DNA of 64,000 nt from Moniliella sp. 'wahieum' (Eukaryota > Basidiomycota > Moniliellomycetes > Moniliellales > Moniliellaceae), in contig RSEE01000077.1 in the NCBI GenBank assembly GCA_003971905.1, forward strand, positions 62,001 to 126,000, given 5' to 3'. The notes under the pieces are model-generated. The model saw nothing but the letters and a program-made list of their open reading frames with translations, had not been told where the DNA came from and did not search any database. A program made the position numbers and the translations under genes. Within the stretch, counting starts at the first letter, position 1, and each line of letters opens with the position of its first letter. This document shows, in pieces, positions 12,462 to 23,319 of the stretch.

Positions 12462-12965
12462 GGCCCAAGGCCGAGTGGCACGCGATCAAATGGAAGAAAC
12501 GCTGATCTACTTTTCTCTCTTTCCTCTTTCTTTTCTGGTGTTATGCGGATCTACATGAAATATAATGAATCTTGGATCTTGACTCTTGAATCTTGATCTG
12601 TGGTGCAGATGCGCGACTCACCCTTACTTGGCCTACCCCCACATTGACGCAACGTCTTTGACGAGGCTCACTCGCAACCATTCTTGCCACATCTCTTCCT
12701 TTTTTTGCACACAAAGCTGGGGCCGCCCGCGCACTATCTTTCTCGTTTTGCTCTCTCGTTGACAGAGTCTGGTTCTTGGGGCGACGCTCATAGGACGACG
12801 AGGTGTACTTTAATGTAGCATCTTTAGGATACAGCAGACGGGGTTGGATATTGAAGCACATAGTGTAACGTCTGTCCATTGTCTGGTGATGGTAGATATG
12901 GTACACCTTTTGCGCACCTGGTTGAATGGTGAGGCCGGTGAAGTTGAATTGCAATAGGCATGCCT

Positions 12966-12988
12966 CTTGAAGCTTGAAGCTTGAAGCT
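12966..12988. repeat. heptad array, AAGCTT+G (three copies)
   Basis: CTTGAAG repeated three times with exact 7-bp period. Adjacent units create AAGCTT palindromes. Confidence 0.9.
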
Positions 12989-14403
12989 GATCGATGATGT
13001 TACTCTTGAGATCTGAACAGAGCGCCTCCGATGCCGAAGCCAGAATTCGTTCGAGGGCAGCCGCGCAGGGTCGCCCAGTACAGCCACTGCGCCGCCGCTC
13101 CAAGCGCGTCACTGACGCGTGCTTGGCAAATCAAACTCTAACCGGCACTCCATTCCCATTCACCCGCACATGTCCCACTACCTACCTCCTGTTCTCTCCC
13201 TTGCGCTGGGCGAACGAAATCGGCTGTACATTCAGGTTGAAGCATGAGCCACGAGTACTGAGTTGATACGAACAAGGCATGTTCGAATCTTCGCTTCTCT
13301 CATGGCCCCGCCAGGGGGCTCGCTCGAGTTGTGGGTGGTACGATCCCTTAGGGGACGGTACTAGGGAGAGAGAGGTCTTTGGTGGGGCGGCTGCACGTGT
13401 GGCAAAAGGCTGTATCTGCACCGGCTTGGGCCGTAGTAATGTGTCTGAAGCCTTCGGGACTTAGGGACGGGAGGAGGCAGTGGTAGACAAACACTGCCTT
13501 AACTGAGACCGGATAGAGACTGGAAATCGATCGCGGCTGAAGGAGGGCTCGCGCGACTGGACCGATGGCGTGCTGGAGGACGAGATCGGAAGAGGAGTCG
13601 GAAGCTAAGAAGGGAGGATGCTGCCTTACTGGATCAATTGGCTGGAAAACGGGCAGGAGTCGGACAGGATAGGCGGGAGGGACGGGAGGGTGGACAAGGA
13701 CAAGAGTGAAGACGAGAATGGAAGAGTGGGGGAAAGGATCCCCATCAACCGAGGTACAGGCAAGATTAATAGGGAAAACGGATACAAGAGGGGGGTATAG
13801 AAAGGAAGAACGTCAAAAGAGGGGTTGGTCGCTACAGAGGCGCGCGACCGAGAAGGAAAAGGACGCGGGGATAGGCGACGGTCGTCACAAAATACTGTGG
13901 CCTTATTTGGGCCGACGGCCGGGCGGGGGGCGACTCTTGTCGCGAGGATGCATGGCCCCACGGCCACGTACCTAATTTAAAAGTTAACCAACCATCATCA
14001 CATTCACATGTCATGCATGTCACACTTGGTTGGACTGCGGAGCACGCTCCACTGGGCATGTGCAGAGCAGGCGGGGCTTGGCTTGGATCGGACCATCTCA
14101 TGTCCAACGGCATCAACGTCATCAACAGCCGTGGACTTGCCAGGCCCCGCGCCATTTCGCTGGCCAGCCACAGCACTGTAAGTCAGAGCTGCGTCCGGCG
14201 CGTGTCGGAACAAGCGTCACGCGCGTCACGCGTCAAGGTTCAAGGTTCAAGACGAGCTGGTCCCGCCTCTGGAATGCAGCTGTGAATTGGTGCGCCGGCC
14301 GGCGGATCGACTGGACAAGTTGATCAAATGGGTCAAGCGGATCAAGCGCAAGCTCTGGATTCGGAGCGCTGCATGATGGAAATGGAGCGGATCGACAGAC
14401 AAC

Positions 14404-14428
14404 GTACTAAGTACTAAGTACTAAGTAC
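14404..14428. repeat. heptad array, AGTACT+A (three copies)
   Basis: GTACTAA repeated three times plus a partial copy. A fourth, offset unit follows to about 14438. Confidence 0.9.
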
Positions 14429-14609
14429 ACTAAGTACCAACAGAGGTAGTAAAACAAGGAAATAAATTGTCACGTGGCCGGGGGCATGTCACATGCCCGC
14501 CTGCACGAGGAAGACAACTAGCTATATTACCTTCGCACTGCGTTTACACGTTTACCTCTCTGCTCTTTCCTCCTTCCCCTCCACCACATAGGGGTCCCCC
14601 AGCAACCGC

Positions 14610-15849
14610 ATGCGTCCCCCCAAGACGCGCTCGCGTCCCAATCCGATGTGGTCGACAACGACGCCCCAATCTACCTCCATCAAATCCGCATCATGGTTCC
14701 ATTCCTTTACAGGATCGTTCGCCAGCCATCCCGCACCGCTGATACCGCCTTGCCTTGGACGCAGTCCTTGGCCTACCATTACCTCCACGACGACGATTCG
14801 GGGAGCGTGTGCGCATCGGATGCATCTGACACCAGCGTCCGATCCAGCAAGAACTGCATCAGCACCAAGTCCTCCCCCCTGCCCTCCCCCCTTCTCCCCC
14901 CCGCTCTCCCCTCGCCTTCCCTTTGGTCCGAACCTTTGAGGTCGACTCTGATGTCACAAGCCCATCCCTTTCTCGCCCTCTCGGGTGTCCCTTCTCTTCT
15001 CTCCCCAGCGATGGGGTTGAGTCGACCACAACAAATAGCTTGTTTTGCCGCATGGTACGTCTCTCTTTCTTGTCGCCTCTGCTGAGGCTCTAACGATCCA
15101 AGTATACTGGTTTCTAATGTTCTGACCTAACTGGCGTTTTGACACAGTTCCTTGTGGGATCGAGTGTGTCCATGGCGGCAGCCGTGCTGTATCTGTTTGA
15201 CACGAGATACGAGCCGGTGTTTGACGTTTTTTACCCAATAGGCTCCTTTTGCTCTTTTGTTGGATCTGGATTCTTGATGGACGTAAGCAAACACCCAACC
15301 CCTCCCTTCTCCTCTTTGTTTGGACCCTAATGACGTTTTATTGGAACGAAATACTAACACTAACACTGCTCTGATCTGTCCTGCACCAACGTTGTTCTGT
15401 TCGGCGGCTGGGTCCCCAGTACGTAGACCAGCTGAAGATCATGTTCAAACCGGTCCGGATTGTCCCCTCCATCTTCATGCTCACTGCGTTTGTGATGATC
15501 GGGGTCAGCGCATACAACTTGGGTGTGTTTATTGCCATCATTTGCAACGCCGTCATGAACGGCGCGTACCTCTGGTATGCACTTTCTCTCGTACCCAGCA
15601 TACAAAATTGTACGTGCTCGTGGCAGCGATTCGCTTTTCCTTCTCCATCATCCGATATGTCTAGCGACTCTGTACTGACGCTGATACGTCCCGAATGGTT
15701 CATTCGCTCTTATCTTTCTCTTGCCTCTCGATGGTTGTGGTTCTTGATGGACGATTTTGACTCTGCCTTGGCTGATGGGTTTGACGGTTATGTTCCCCTC
15801 CCTTTTTTGCTCTCTGTTCGCAGTCTTCACATGTCGTAAAAGGAGATGA
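14610..15849 (+). CDS. SFT2: SFT2-like vesicle transport protein
   Basis: Small four-helix Golgi membrane protein that acts with Got1 and SNAREs in endosome-to-Golgi fusion (family knowledge). Exon 2 (15148-15282) encodes FLVGSSVSMAAAVLYLF and PVFDVFYPIGSFCSFVGSGF. Exon 3 (15420-15609) encodes the family core YVDQLKIMFKPVRIVPSIF, then two more membrane segments and LWYALSLVPSIQN. The last exon (15824-15849) gives a basic end, FFTCRKRR. Introns are 15055-15147, 15283-15419 and 15610-15823, all GT-AG and in phase. The N-terminal part is Ser/Pro-rich, and its frame is uncertain. GLSRPQQIACFAAW fits the family best but is one base out of phase with exon 2, so a single-base error in exon 1 is likely. 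The start lies between 14610 and 14648 or further downstream. Confidence 0.8.
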
Positions 15850-16472
15850 GCCGAACCTCTCACACTCTCTATCACTTTTCTATCTCCCTCGATCCCTTCT
15901 TTATCGAGCGTTATCCTTATCTTTCCTACATCGTTCCTTACCCTCCTTACCCTTACCGTGTTGCTGTCCCTCCTTCGTGTCCCATCTCCAACAATCAGCA
16001 CCTACTAGTACTATTAACGTATATCTGTTGTGTCTGTGTCTGTGTCTGTGTCACACATTGTACGTGAATTCTTTTTCCTTCTTCAGACCTGGCACCTGCA
16101 TCTCGTTCCTTCATTATGCCCACCATTGCACTCCAGTGTTCCACGCCGCGTACAGAACCATCCAAAGCTCGCTCATTAAGCATTCCTATACCCCAACCAA
16201 TACAGCTAGAACATCATGTAAGGGAAAGTGTTGGTGGCTCATCATAAGTACCGACCATCCTGGCAAAAAAATATGACCGATCCAGATCCACAAACGATCA
16301 GATCTGGACGGCGTATCGGGCCCCGGGACCTGGATTGAGTTCTCTTTAGAGTTAAGGCGGGATGGAGAGGACGAAAGGACGAAAAACAACTGACATCGTT
16401 CATCCCGCCTTTGGGGACGGCGGATATATGTGGTATATGAGGTAGATGTACGTTGGACAAAGCAAAGCAAAT

Positions 16473-16567
16473 GGCATCGTGGTGTAGTTGGTTATCACGT
16501 ATCCTTAACACTGGTCTAGTGCCCAAGTTAACGGATAAGGTCCTCGGTTCGATCCCGGGCGAAGTCA
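16473..16567 (+). tRNA. tRNA-Val(AAC), intron-containing
   Basis: Same 95-nt structure as the copy at 9153, with GTAGTTGG in the D loop and one T-for-C change in the intron. It is followed closely by a run of six T, a good Pol III terminator. The acceptor stem again has the A-A opposition at 4-69. Confidence 0.88.
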
Positions 16568-16763
16568 CTTTTTTGGTTGCTTGTTTGGCCGGTTGGTCCC
16601 ACCCAACAAACCCAACCGACCAGGCCGAGGTGGTCTTTCTTTGGCCGCCACGCAGCAATGAAGTTAATGAAGCCTCATTACTACGGCCTGCTGGCCCTCC
16701 ATCCGTCATTCGTCGTCATCCGCGTCATCTACCACAGCCACCCGGGACGAAGCTGTTCGTCAA

Positions 16764-16793
16764 CGTTCATCGTTCATCGTTCATCGTTCATCG
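16764..16793. repeat. heptad array, CGTTCAT (four copies)
   Basis: Four perfect 7-bp units. This array lacks the palindromic hexamer of most others. Confidence 0.9.
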
Positions 16794-16931
16794 ACATGCA
16801 ACTCATGAGCGCCCACTGCGATGAGCACGGAGCCGATACGAAGGCATTAAGCATTCGTATCCCGTAACGCGTAACACATACCCCGCCAATTGCGCCCGCG
16901 GTCCAACCGTACACCCAAGCCGCGACTTGGT

Positions 16932-16959
16932 CTCCGTTCTCCGTTCTCCGTTCTCCGTT
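16932..16959. repeat. heptad array, CTCCGTT (four copies)
   Basis: Four perfect 7-bp units, 140 bp from the CGTTCAT array. Confidence 0.9.
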
Positions 16960-17463
16960 CATCTTTCAGCACGCTCAATGTTCACCCCGCCTGCCCCTGG
17001 CTGCCCCTCATTGATCACTAGTCACTCCCTCCCCGCCTACTAAACCAATTCTAGCCAAAGTAGCCCCCTCCAATTCCCCGCGTCGTACGAGCCACTAAGT
17101 AGCGAAGCTACTAGCCCCCTAGCCCCCTAGCCCACAACCATCTGCAATTTTTCGCGACGAACCGCGGCGCGGGGATCTGTTTGGCCAACGCGAGGCCGCG
17201 AGCCAACCGCGTAGCCAACCGCGTAGCCAACCACGTAGCCAACCAGCTAACCAGCGAGAAGAAACCGACCGGGATACCGAGATGGACAGATATTACTAGT
17301 GCGCGCGCAAGCCCAAGATAATACATGTACAACCTCCTCCGACATTGCCACCACGTCGTAGTGGAGGAGTCTCCCGGTAGCCACCCCCGAAGCGTACGAC
17401 TATTAACGGCCCAGCATGCGACACGGGGCAAAGCGCTCAGCACGTGGCACACGGTACACGTAC

Positions 17464-17503
17464 ACGGTACACGGTACACGGTACACAGCATGCAGCATGC
17501 AGC
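17464..17503. repeat. two adjacent heptad arrays, ACGGTAC and AGCATGC
   Basis: Three ACGGTAC units run directly into two AGCATGC units, all on the same 7-bp spacing apart from a 2-bp joint. Confidence 0.85.
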
Positions 17504-17585
17504 AAGAGGTGCGTGAGAGCGGGGTCGCGGTCGCACGCGCGCGTGGCCGAGTCCAGGAACAAAGGGAGAAGAAGAGAGAGGAGCA

Positions 17586-17740
17586 GGATCGAAATCGCGA
17601 TCGAAATCGCGATAGAGACCGAAATCGCGATGGAGATGAAGACGAAGATGGGGATGGAGATGGAGATGGAGATGGAGATTGAGAACGAAACAAAGCAAAA
17701 CGAAACGAAACAAATCAAAACAAATCAAAACAAAACAACA
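17586..17740. repeat. compound simple repeat
   Basis: Imperfect 12-bp GATCGAAATCGC units, then GGAGAT hexamers, then AAAC-rich sequence. It is open in several frames only because of its composition. Confidence 0.75.
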
Positions 17741-18134
17741 CCCAGCGGCGAAGGGGGAAGGGGGAAGGGGAAGGCCTAAGGGAGAACAAGGGCGTGGGAA
17801 AGGAACAGAGGAAGATCAAAGACCAAAGACCAAAACCCTCCTCTTAGTACGCACAGTACCGACCCGAGGTACGACGCACGACGGAGGACGCACGACGCAC
17901 AAGGCAACAGGCACGAAGCACAAGGCACGAAGCACGAGGCGCGAGGCAACAGGCACGACGCAAGAAAGGAAAAAAAATAAACACCACCCAGCCACCCAGC
18001 CAATCGAAAGGGACTGAACGAATATTGAATCCGCAACCGCTACCCCGCCCATGCGTTCCATCGGGTTTAGGTCTCCCCCTGGCCCTGGCCCTTATCCCCT
18101 CCCACACCCACACCCACACCCACACGGGCAGACC

Positions 18135-20405
18135 TCAAACCTCATCTCCCCTAGGGCTCGACTTGAGGTTCGACGTAGGGTTAGGTGAGGGACTGGCCAA
18201 GCGCGTGCCCGCGGCGCGCGCAGCAGCGGGCAAAGTCGGATCAAACGTCGACGATGGCGGGGTAGGATGCGTTCCTGTTCCCGGTCCAGAGCCGGATATG
18301 GGCAGGGGGAAGGAACTACGTGGCGGCTCGGCTGAGCCCAATCGGCCTTGCGCATGCGAAGCGGAAGAGATACTGAGTCGGTGGGCATGGGAGTGCGCAT
18401 GGGAGTGCGCATGGGGGGGAGTGGGACAGCGAGTGGGATTGGGAAGGACCCCTTCGTCGTCCCAAAGGCGGGAGTAAGGGTACTCCGAAGCGGATGCCGA
18501 TGCCGAGGTGGAAGCGGACAAAGATAAGGTACCTGAGAGTGTATGTGCGTACGGTCGGTTGGGCCTTGTTCGTCGTCGTTTGGACCCGGCAGTGGTGGTG
18601 GACCGGTCGCTGACTTGGCTGGGACTTAGTGCGCGCGTGGCCCTGTCTGCGTCGGCGTCCATGTCCGGTTCCGCGTCGTCCATCTTGCCCTTGCCCTCTG
18701 CCCCGGTCGGGCCTGCGCCGTTGGAGGGATAAGACGGGTGAGAGGGATGGGAAGAGGCGTAGGACCTCGTAGGGTGGTAGGACAAATGTCCCGAGACGCC
18801 AGCAGCCGATGAAGACTCGATCGCTAAAGCGTGTCTCGTGTCTGAAGCAGAAGGATTCGGGCCTACCGTCAAAGTTTCCTCGTGTGCGCGTTTACGCTGC
18901 AAGCCCACGGCGCGTAACCGGTCGACCCACAAATCCACCCGGTCCAGTGACTCGCCAAACACGACAGTCCGTTACGTAGAATGTCGAGGCTCTCGACCGT
19001 CAGGGTAAACACCTTGTTCGCTGCTGCTGCCGTACGTTCCGTCTCGTCTCGCCCGACCGATGGGCGCACTGTTGACGGACGTCCACCGGGCCGGGAGGGA
19101 AAGTATGAACCCTTTGACTGTTGTACGTGCGGCAGAGGGTAAAGCGGCACCAGCGTACTTTGATACCACATCTACCACTCCCCGAATGGTATTCACCACA
19201 TCGCCCTTGATCTGGACCAAGTTCGCTGCGATCGGGGCTTGAGCCAATGCCGACGTATCCAATTCCCCATGGTTGATTTGGACCATCACGTCACGCAGCG
19301 CAGTAATGTGGTGCTCAAGGTGCGCCGTGGCATATTGCAGCCACTGGAGACAATACTTGAGCGATTTGATCGACTCGGGTCGCGCAGCAATCGCACCTGT
19401 CAACCCTCCTGCCGTCACACCCGCTTCGACCAGCATGCCTGTCAGCCCCGATCGCCCCGACGGCTGCACACGGCGCGAAGAGAGCAGAGCGGCAGCCTGG
19501 GCAGGTGCACCGTCAGCGTCCATGGCAGAAGGGGGCAAGTCCGCCGAGGTAGGTAGGCACCCGGTGCGACCCCGCTGGGATCCGGACTCAGTGCGGGGCC
19601 GCGGTAGCGCAGCCCGGAATGGTCCGGCTGGGGCGTGAGCGTGTGGGAAGGCGGGGAGGCGGATGGGGCAGCAGAGTTGAGCGGGTGAGGTAAGCGGCCC
19701 ATGCTTGCGTCCAGCTCGCGGCCCGTCGACGACGAGAGTGCAGGCCGAGCCAAATCGGGCCGACGGGCATGCAGCACATACAACCATGCTTGACGTTCTT
19801 GCACGTCTTGGTCAGCGGGAGATAGGTGGGCCCAGGTGGTAGCCCGCTGTTCGGCGACAGTGGCTTGAATTTGTTTCGCCTCGTGCGGGGCGAGGACGAG
19901 GTCGAGGGCGGCGGCCAGGTCGGGGCCCGAAGGACCAGTGAGAAGGTCGGTAGGACGGTCGAGGGAGGAGGAAGGGTAAATCCAATCCAGTTGGCGGCGC
20001 GCAAAGCCATCTAGCTGTTGCACGTTCGATTCGCCCAGCACGCCCCCCCACGCGTGCGATGACAGGCCGGCCAAGAGACTCGACGAGGCCAGCACTGTAT
20101 TTGACCAGGACGCTGTTTTGTTTGGCGCGGGCATAGGCGTCGAGGGTGCCGCGCACGAGCGGATGGCCACCAACACGTCGGGGGGAGCGTCCGAGTCCGA
20201 GTGGGCCGGGGCGGTGGAGGTGACGCAGCTGGGGAGGGTGAGGGAGGGCGGGTCCGAGTCGACGGTGGTGGAGGAGGTGGTGGCGGCGGGAGGTGGAGGA
20301 GGGCGCCCAGGAGGCGGTGCGCATGCTGCCGAGGGCGGAGGCGGCGAGGCGGACATTGTCGGGGTCGTCGGGCTGGTCGAGCTCGTCGAGGCGGAGGGCG
20401 GACAT
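18135..20405 (-). CDS. OPI1: Opi1-family transcriptional regulator of phospholipid genes
   Basis: Opi1 represses inositol/choline-responsive genes, and in yeast it is held at the ER by phosphatidic acid and Scs2. Family blocks in order: DDPDNVRLAASALGSMR at the N-terminus (about 20380-20310), LVRGTLDAYARAKQNSVLVK and ESLGRPVIARV (about 20160-20060), and NVQQLDGFARRQLDWIYP. Then come SLKYCLQWLQYATAHLEHHI (about 19365-19300), DVVNTIRGVVDVVSKYAG, VKGFILSLPARW, and VFGESLDRVDLWVDRLRAVG near 18960-18900. A long Ser/Pro/His-rich tail follows. ATG 20405 (MSALRLDELDQ) is preferred, and 20444 is an in-frame alternative. The frame changes about four times (near 20310, 20060, 19480 and 18965). All conserved blocks are present in order, so the gene itself looks complete. 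Confidence 0.82.
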
Positions 20406-22018
20406 TTGGCGGGGAGGTGCTGGACGGAGGCCGGGTGGAGACATGGTGGAGGTCCATGCGTTTTGCGCCGCGGGGGGACGCCATGGTGGGGGGGCAGACG
20501 GGTGGTGGTGGTGGTGGTGGTGTGGCGGCGTGGTGGCGGTGGTGAGGGGCAGAGGGGCTGGCGCTGCGGCAGACGGCGGCGGGTGCGGGTGGATGGATGC
20601 GGTTGGATGCTGGGGTGTTGCTGGCTGGGGCTGCTGATGTAATGCGCAGCTGGTGTGTGGCGGGGTGCCTGCGTGCGCTGCGCTGTGGAGGAGGCGGGGA
20701 CAACCCATGCGAGGGGCGCTTGCCTGCGTTGGCCACTCGCTGCTTGCGCCGGCTGATTAATGATTAATGGGTAGTACGCTTAGTCCTTAGCCGTTGCGAA
20801 ACGGCGCCCACGGTGGCCATCTGTCTCGCCCCGTCCCGTCCCGTCCGTCCCAGCCCACGCGCAGCTGCGAGGGGAGCGTGCACACAGACAGCACCCACAG
20901 CGCGATGGGGCGCCGTGCCAGCCAACTGGCAACCCAAACAAACGCAGCGCCTCTCCGCCTCCCCCGCTGTGCCTGGGTCTGGCCGTGGCAGCATGACATG
21001 CATGACATGTGGCAGCCGAGCGGCGACCATCGCATCATCCGTCATCGCTCATCGCTCACGCATCATCATGTGACCCACTCGTTCACGTCCGCTTGTCATG
21101 CATGCCATGTCATCCATCATCACACGTCACGCGCAGACAGGCCTCCAGCCAGACTCATCCTCCGGCGTCGGGGGATTCAAGCTTCAGCTTCACGCATCAC
21201 GCGTCACGCATCACGCATCACGCATCAAGCACCCAGTCCCTGGGCCTAGCAAGCGCCCCCTACTAAACCGCAGGTGGCCGCCTCGGGCCTCCCCACTCGG
21301 ACGTGGGGCAGCGTCCGCTTTCACACGCCCCGCCCCGCCCCGCCGCTGGCCCAACCATTTGATCTGGCCAGCGGCCACCGCGCTCCCCCGTCCGCCGTCC
21401 AACGTCCAACACGCTTCCACCGCCCAATCTCATCCCCCTCCCAACACTCTCAGAACCGAGGGGGTGCCACACTGGCGCCACCCCATCGTGGCCATCGCCT
21501 CTCCTGCCTGCCTTGTTGGCCTTGGCCTTGTCTGTCACGACGTCGCCTGTAGCTCGTAGTGACACCGACCACTAGTGTCGATAGCTTGCCCTTGAGATCG
21601 ACCCACAAACCTGCCTGCGGCGTCGCCTGGCTCTGAACGTGGAACGTTGAGCGCCAGGCCGCAGCAGCAACCCTAGCAGCGAGCATGCCATGCCCATCGC
21701 ATTTGCTCGTTTCAACTTGCAACTTCCACAATAAGGGCGGTGACGTGGCAGCGTGTGGGCTTTCTGCGCGCACTTGGCGCTTTCTGTCTCGTTCGGTTCA
21801 ACGCGTGGTGCAACGGTGCGCTTGAACGTTCAAGAAGGCGGAGGATCGCTTGGAGCGTCCCTCTGCCACGGCTTCCGCGGGCGGGCGTGGGTTGCCCCAC
21901 TCGGCCTCGGCTAGCCTGGGCGTGGCTGCGGCTGGGCTTTGGTGCTTCCCGCGCTCTTGGACTTTGCCCTGCGCTTGCGCTTGCCCCTCCTCCTGCTTCT
22001 TCCCGCCGCCGCAGCCGC
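20406..22018. promoter_or_regulatory. shared divergent promoter region of the OPI1-like and LOA1-like genes
   Basis: 1.6 kb between head-to-head genes. It holds GGT/GGC triplet runs near 20498-20540 (5' leader of the OPI1-like gene), an ATTAAT heptad pair (about 20753-20768), and a five-copy CACGCAT array (21191-21226). Two CATGTG E-box cores lie at 21006-21011 and 21067-21072. CATGTG is the core of the yeast inositol-responsive element that Opi1 controls through Ino2/Ino4. Whether it works that way here is inference. Confidence 0.45.
21191..21226. repeat. heptad array, CACGCAT (five copies)
   Basis: Five units with exact 7-bp period. The second unit is CACGCGT. Confidence 0.9.
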
Positions 22019-23305
22019 ATGGAGCGTTTCTCCAAGTTCCGTGACCCCGGCACGGGGATCCAAGTCTTCCTCCCGCCCGTCGCCACGGGCCAAGGCGTGG
22101 CGGCCGTGCTGCTGGCGCCGCTTTGCTGGGTGGTCGGGGCAGTGCGTGCGCTGCTCCTGCTGCTCGTGGCTGGTGGGTACTTAGTTCTGCACCACACGCT
22201 TGGCCAAACCCATGCGCAACTAGACCGGCGCGTAACGCAGTGTTCTGCCCGTGCCGCCCTCGCTTGCCTCGGCTACCTCCGCCTGCACCCCGAAACAGCT
22301 TCGGTGTACCGGAAAGGTCCGCGCGCGTTGTCTGCCCTCCCGCCCGCGGCGACGGTGCAGCCTCAGCCAGGCGACTTGGTCGTGTCCAACTACTCGTCCT
22401 GGATCGACGTGTTGATCCTCATGGCGTGGTGGGCTCCGCAGTTTGTCGTTCCGGTTGTTTCGCCGAGCGCGGCGCGTGGCGTGAGCGCCATGGCGTCCGC
22501 AGCTAGTGCTGGTGCTGGTCCCACGGGCGCAGCGGCACGGCGAGCGGCCAAGCGCGATCCAGCGCGCAACACCAGTGCGAATTCCAGTGCTAGTGCCAGC
22601 ACATCTACCGGTGCCGGTGGCAGTGTGCCCACCGAGTCGGGCGTACTGGGGTGGCGCATCGTATCGTGGTGGGAAGTGGTACGGAGCACGGGGTGTGCAG
22701 CCTCGTCGTCTGCGCCAGCCGGGTCGGGACGTATGTTCCCCAATGCGGTTGAGGCAGCCGAGAGTCTCAGTAAGAAAAGTACGCCTGCGCACGAACGAAC
22801 GCCATTGGTCTTGTTCCCTGAACTGGTTACGTCCAACAACCGCGCCCTGCTAGCTCCGGCACCTTGCTTCCCCGTTTCGTGGCGTGGATTTTTACGTGTG
22901 CAAGGGCACTTGCGTTTGGGTGCGGGGCAACCGGGCCTGACGCTCGTAGGGATCAAACATGCACCTCCTTCGTCACTTTCGTGCTCAGCAGTAATGAGTG
23001 TCCCGGACGAAACGGCGTCGCCAGCGAGACACGCATGGAAGTTGTGCTGCAGCCTGACCTGGTCACGTGGCGTCGTGGTGCGCATCTTGGCCCCTGACGA
23101 GGTACCTACAGCCGAAGGGTTTTCCCTCGCCCACGTTCTTGGACCCGAAGGCGCAAGGGAAATCGTTTCTAATGCACCTACCTCGCCCAGCCGCGACGCA
23201 GTGGCAGAGACGTGCATGTCGCTCGTCTCGGCTATGGCGCGCTTGCGCCGCACACGTTTGTCCTGGCAGGACAAACAGGCGTTCTTGGCCATGTACCGGC
23301 ACTAG
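22019..23305 (+). CDS. LOA1: LOA1/VPS66-type lysophosphatidic acid acyltransferase
   Basis: Membrane acyltransferase of the ER and lipid droplets that in yeast acylates lysophosphatidic acid. The start MERFSKFRDPGTGIQVFLPP (22019) matches the family N-terminus closely, although the frame stays open 279 bases upstream. A hydrophobic hairpin follows (VLLAPLCWVVGAVRALLLLL). Motif 1 is SNYSSWIDVLIL, in which Ser and Asn replace the HxxxxD histidine region, typical of this subfamily. The third block is LFPELVTSNNRALLAPAP, where other acyltransferases have PEGTTS. A low-complexity Ala/Ser/Thr loop of about 60 residues (near 22500-22630) is inserted between these blocks. There are 428 residues, no intron and no frame break. 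The TAG stop lies inside a GCACTAG heptad array. Confidence 0.82.
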   Translation: MERFSKFRDPGTGIQVFLPPVATGQGVAAVLLAPLCWVVGAVRALLLLLVAGGYLVLHHTLGQTHAQLDRRVTQCSARAALACLGYLRLHPETASVYRKGPRALSALPPAATVQPQPGDLVVSNYSSWIDVLILMAWWAPQFVVPVVSPSAARGVSAMASAASAGAGPTGAAARRAAKRDPARNTSANSSASASTSTGAGGSVPTESGVLGWRIVSWWEVVRSTGCAASSSAPAGSGRMFPNAVEAAESLSKKSTPAHERTPLVLFPELVTSNNRALLAPAPCFPVSWRGFLRVQGHLRLGAGQPGLTLVGIKHAPPSSLSCSAVMSVPDETASPARHAWKLCCSLTWSRGVVVRILAPDEVPTAEGFSLAHVLGPEGAREIVSNAPTSPSRDAVAETCMSLVSAMARLRRTRLSWQDKQAFLAMYRH

Positions 23306-23319
23306 GCACTAGGCACTAG
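23299..23319. repeat. heptad array, GCACTAG (three copies), overlapping a stop codon
   Basis: Three perfect units. The first carries the TAG stop of the LOA1-like gene. Confidence 0.9.

Larger units (their letters stand above)
12462..14609. other. 2.1 kb intergenic region
   Basis: Holds heptad arrays at 12966-12988 (AAGCTT+G), about 14214-14248 (ACGCGT+C, then AGGTTCA) and 14404-14428 (AGTACT+A). Sequence around 13550-13960 is purine-rich. No conserved coding signal was found on either strand. Confidence 0.5.
15850..18134. other. 2.3 kb intergenic region rich in simple repeats, with one tRNA
   Basis: Contains a TGTGTC run (about 16025-16053), tRNA-Val (16473-16567), and heptad arrays at 16764-16793, 16932-16959, 17464-17484 and 17487-17503. 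It also has an 8-bp array (17110-17132), a 12-bp GTAGCCAACCGC array (about 17205-17250), GATCGAAATCGC and GGAGAT arrays (17586-17681), an AAAC-rich stretch (17686-17740) and CACACC units (18104-18125). No gene is supported. Confidence 0.6.

Noticed and set aside
16025-16060. Possible telomere-like TGTGTC repeat
   Set aside because: Only a few hexamer units, internal, and unlike known fungal telomere units.
17111-17800. Long open frames on both strands in simple-repeat DNA
   Set aside because: Open in several frames because of repeat composition, with no conserved motif.
22390-23292. 300-residue minus-strand frame opposite the LOA1-like gene
   Set aside because: Antisense shadow. The plus-strand protein has family motifs and this one has none.
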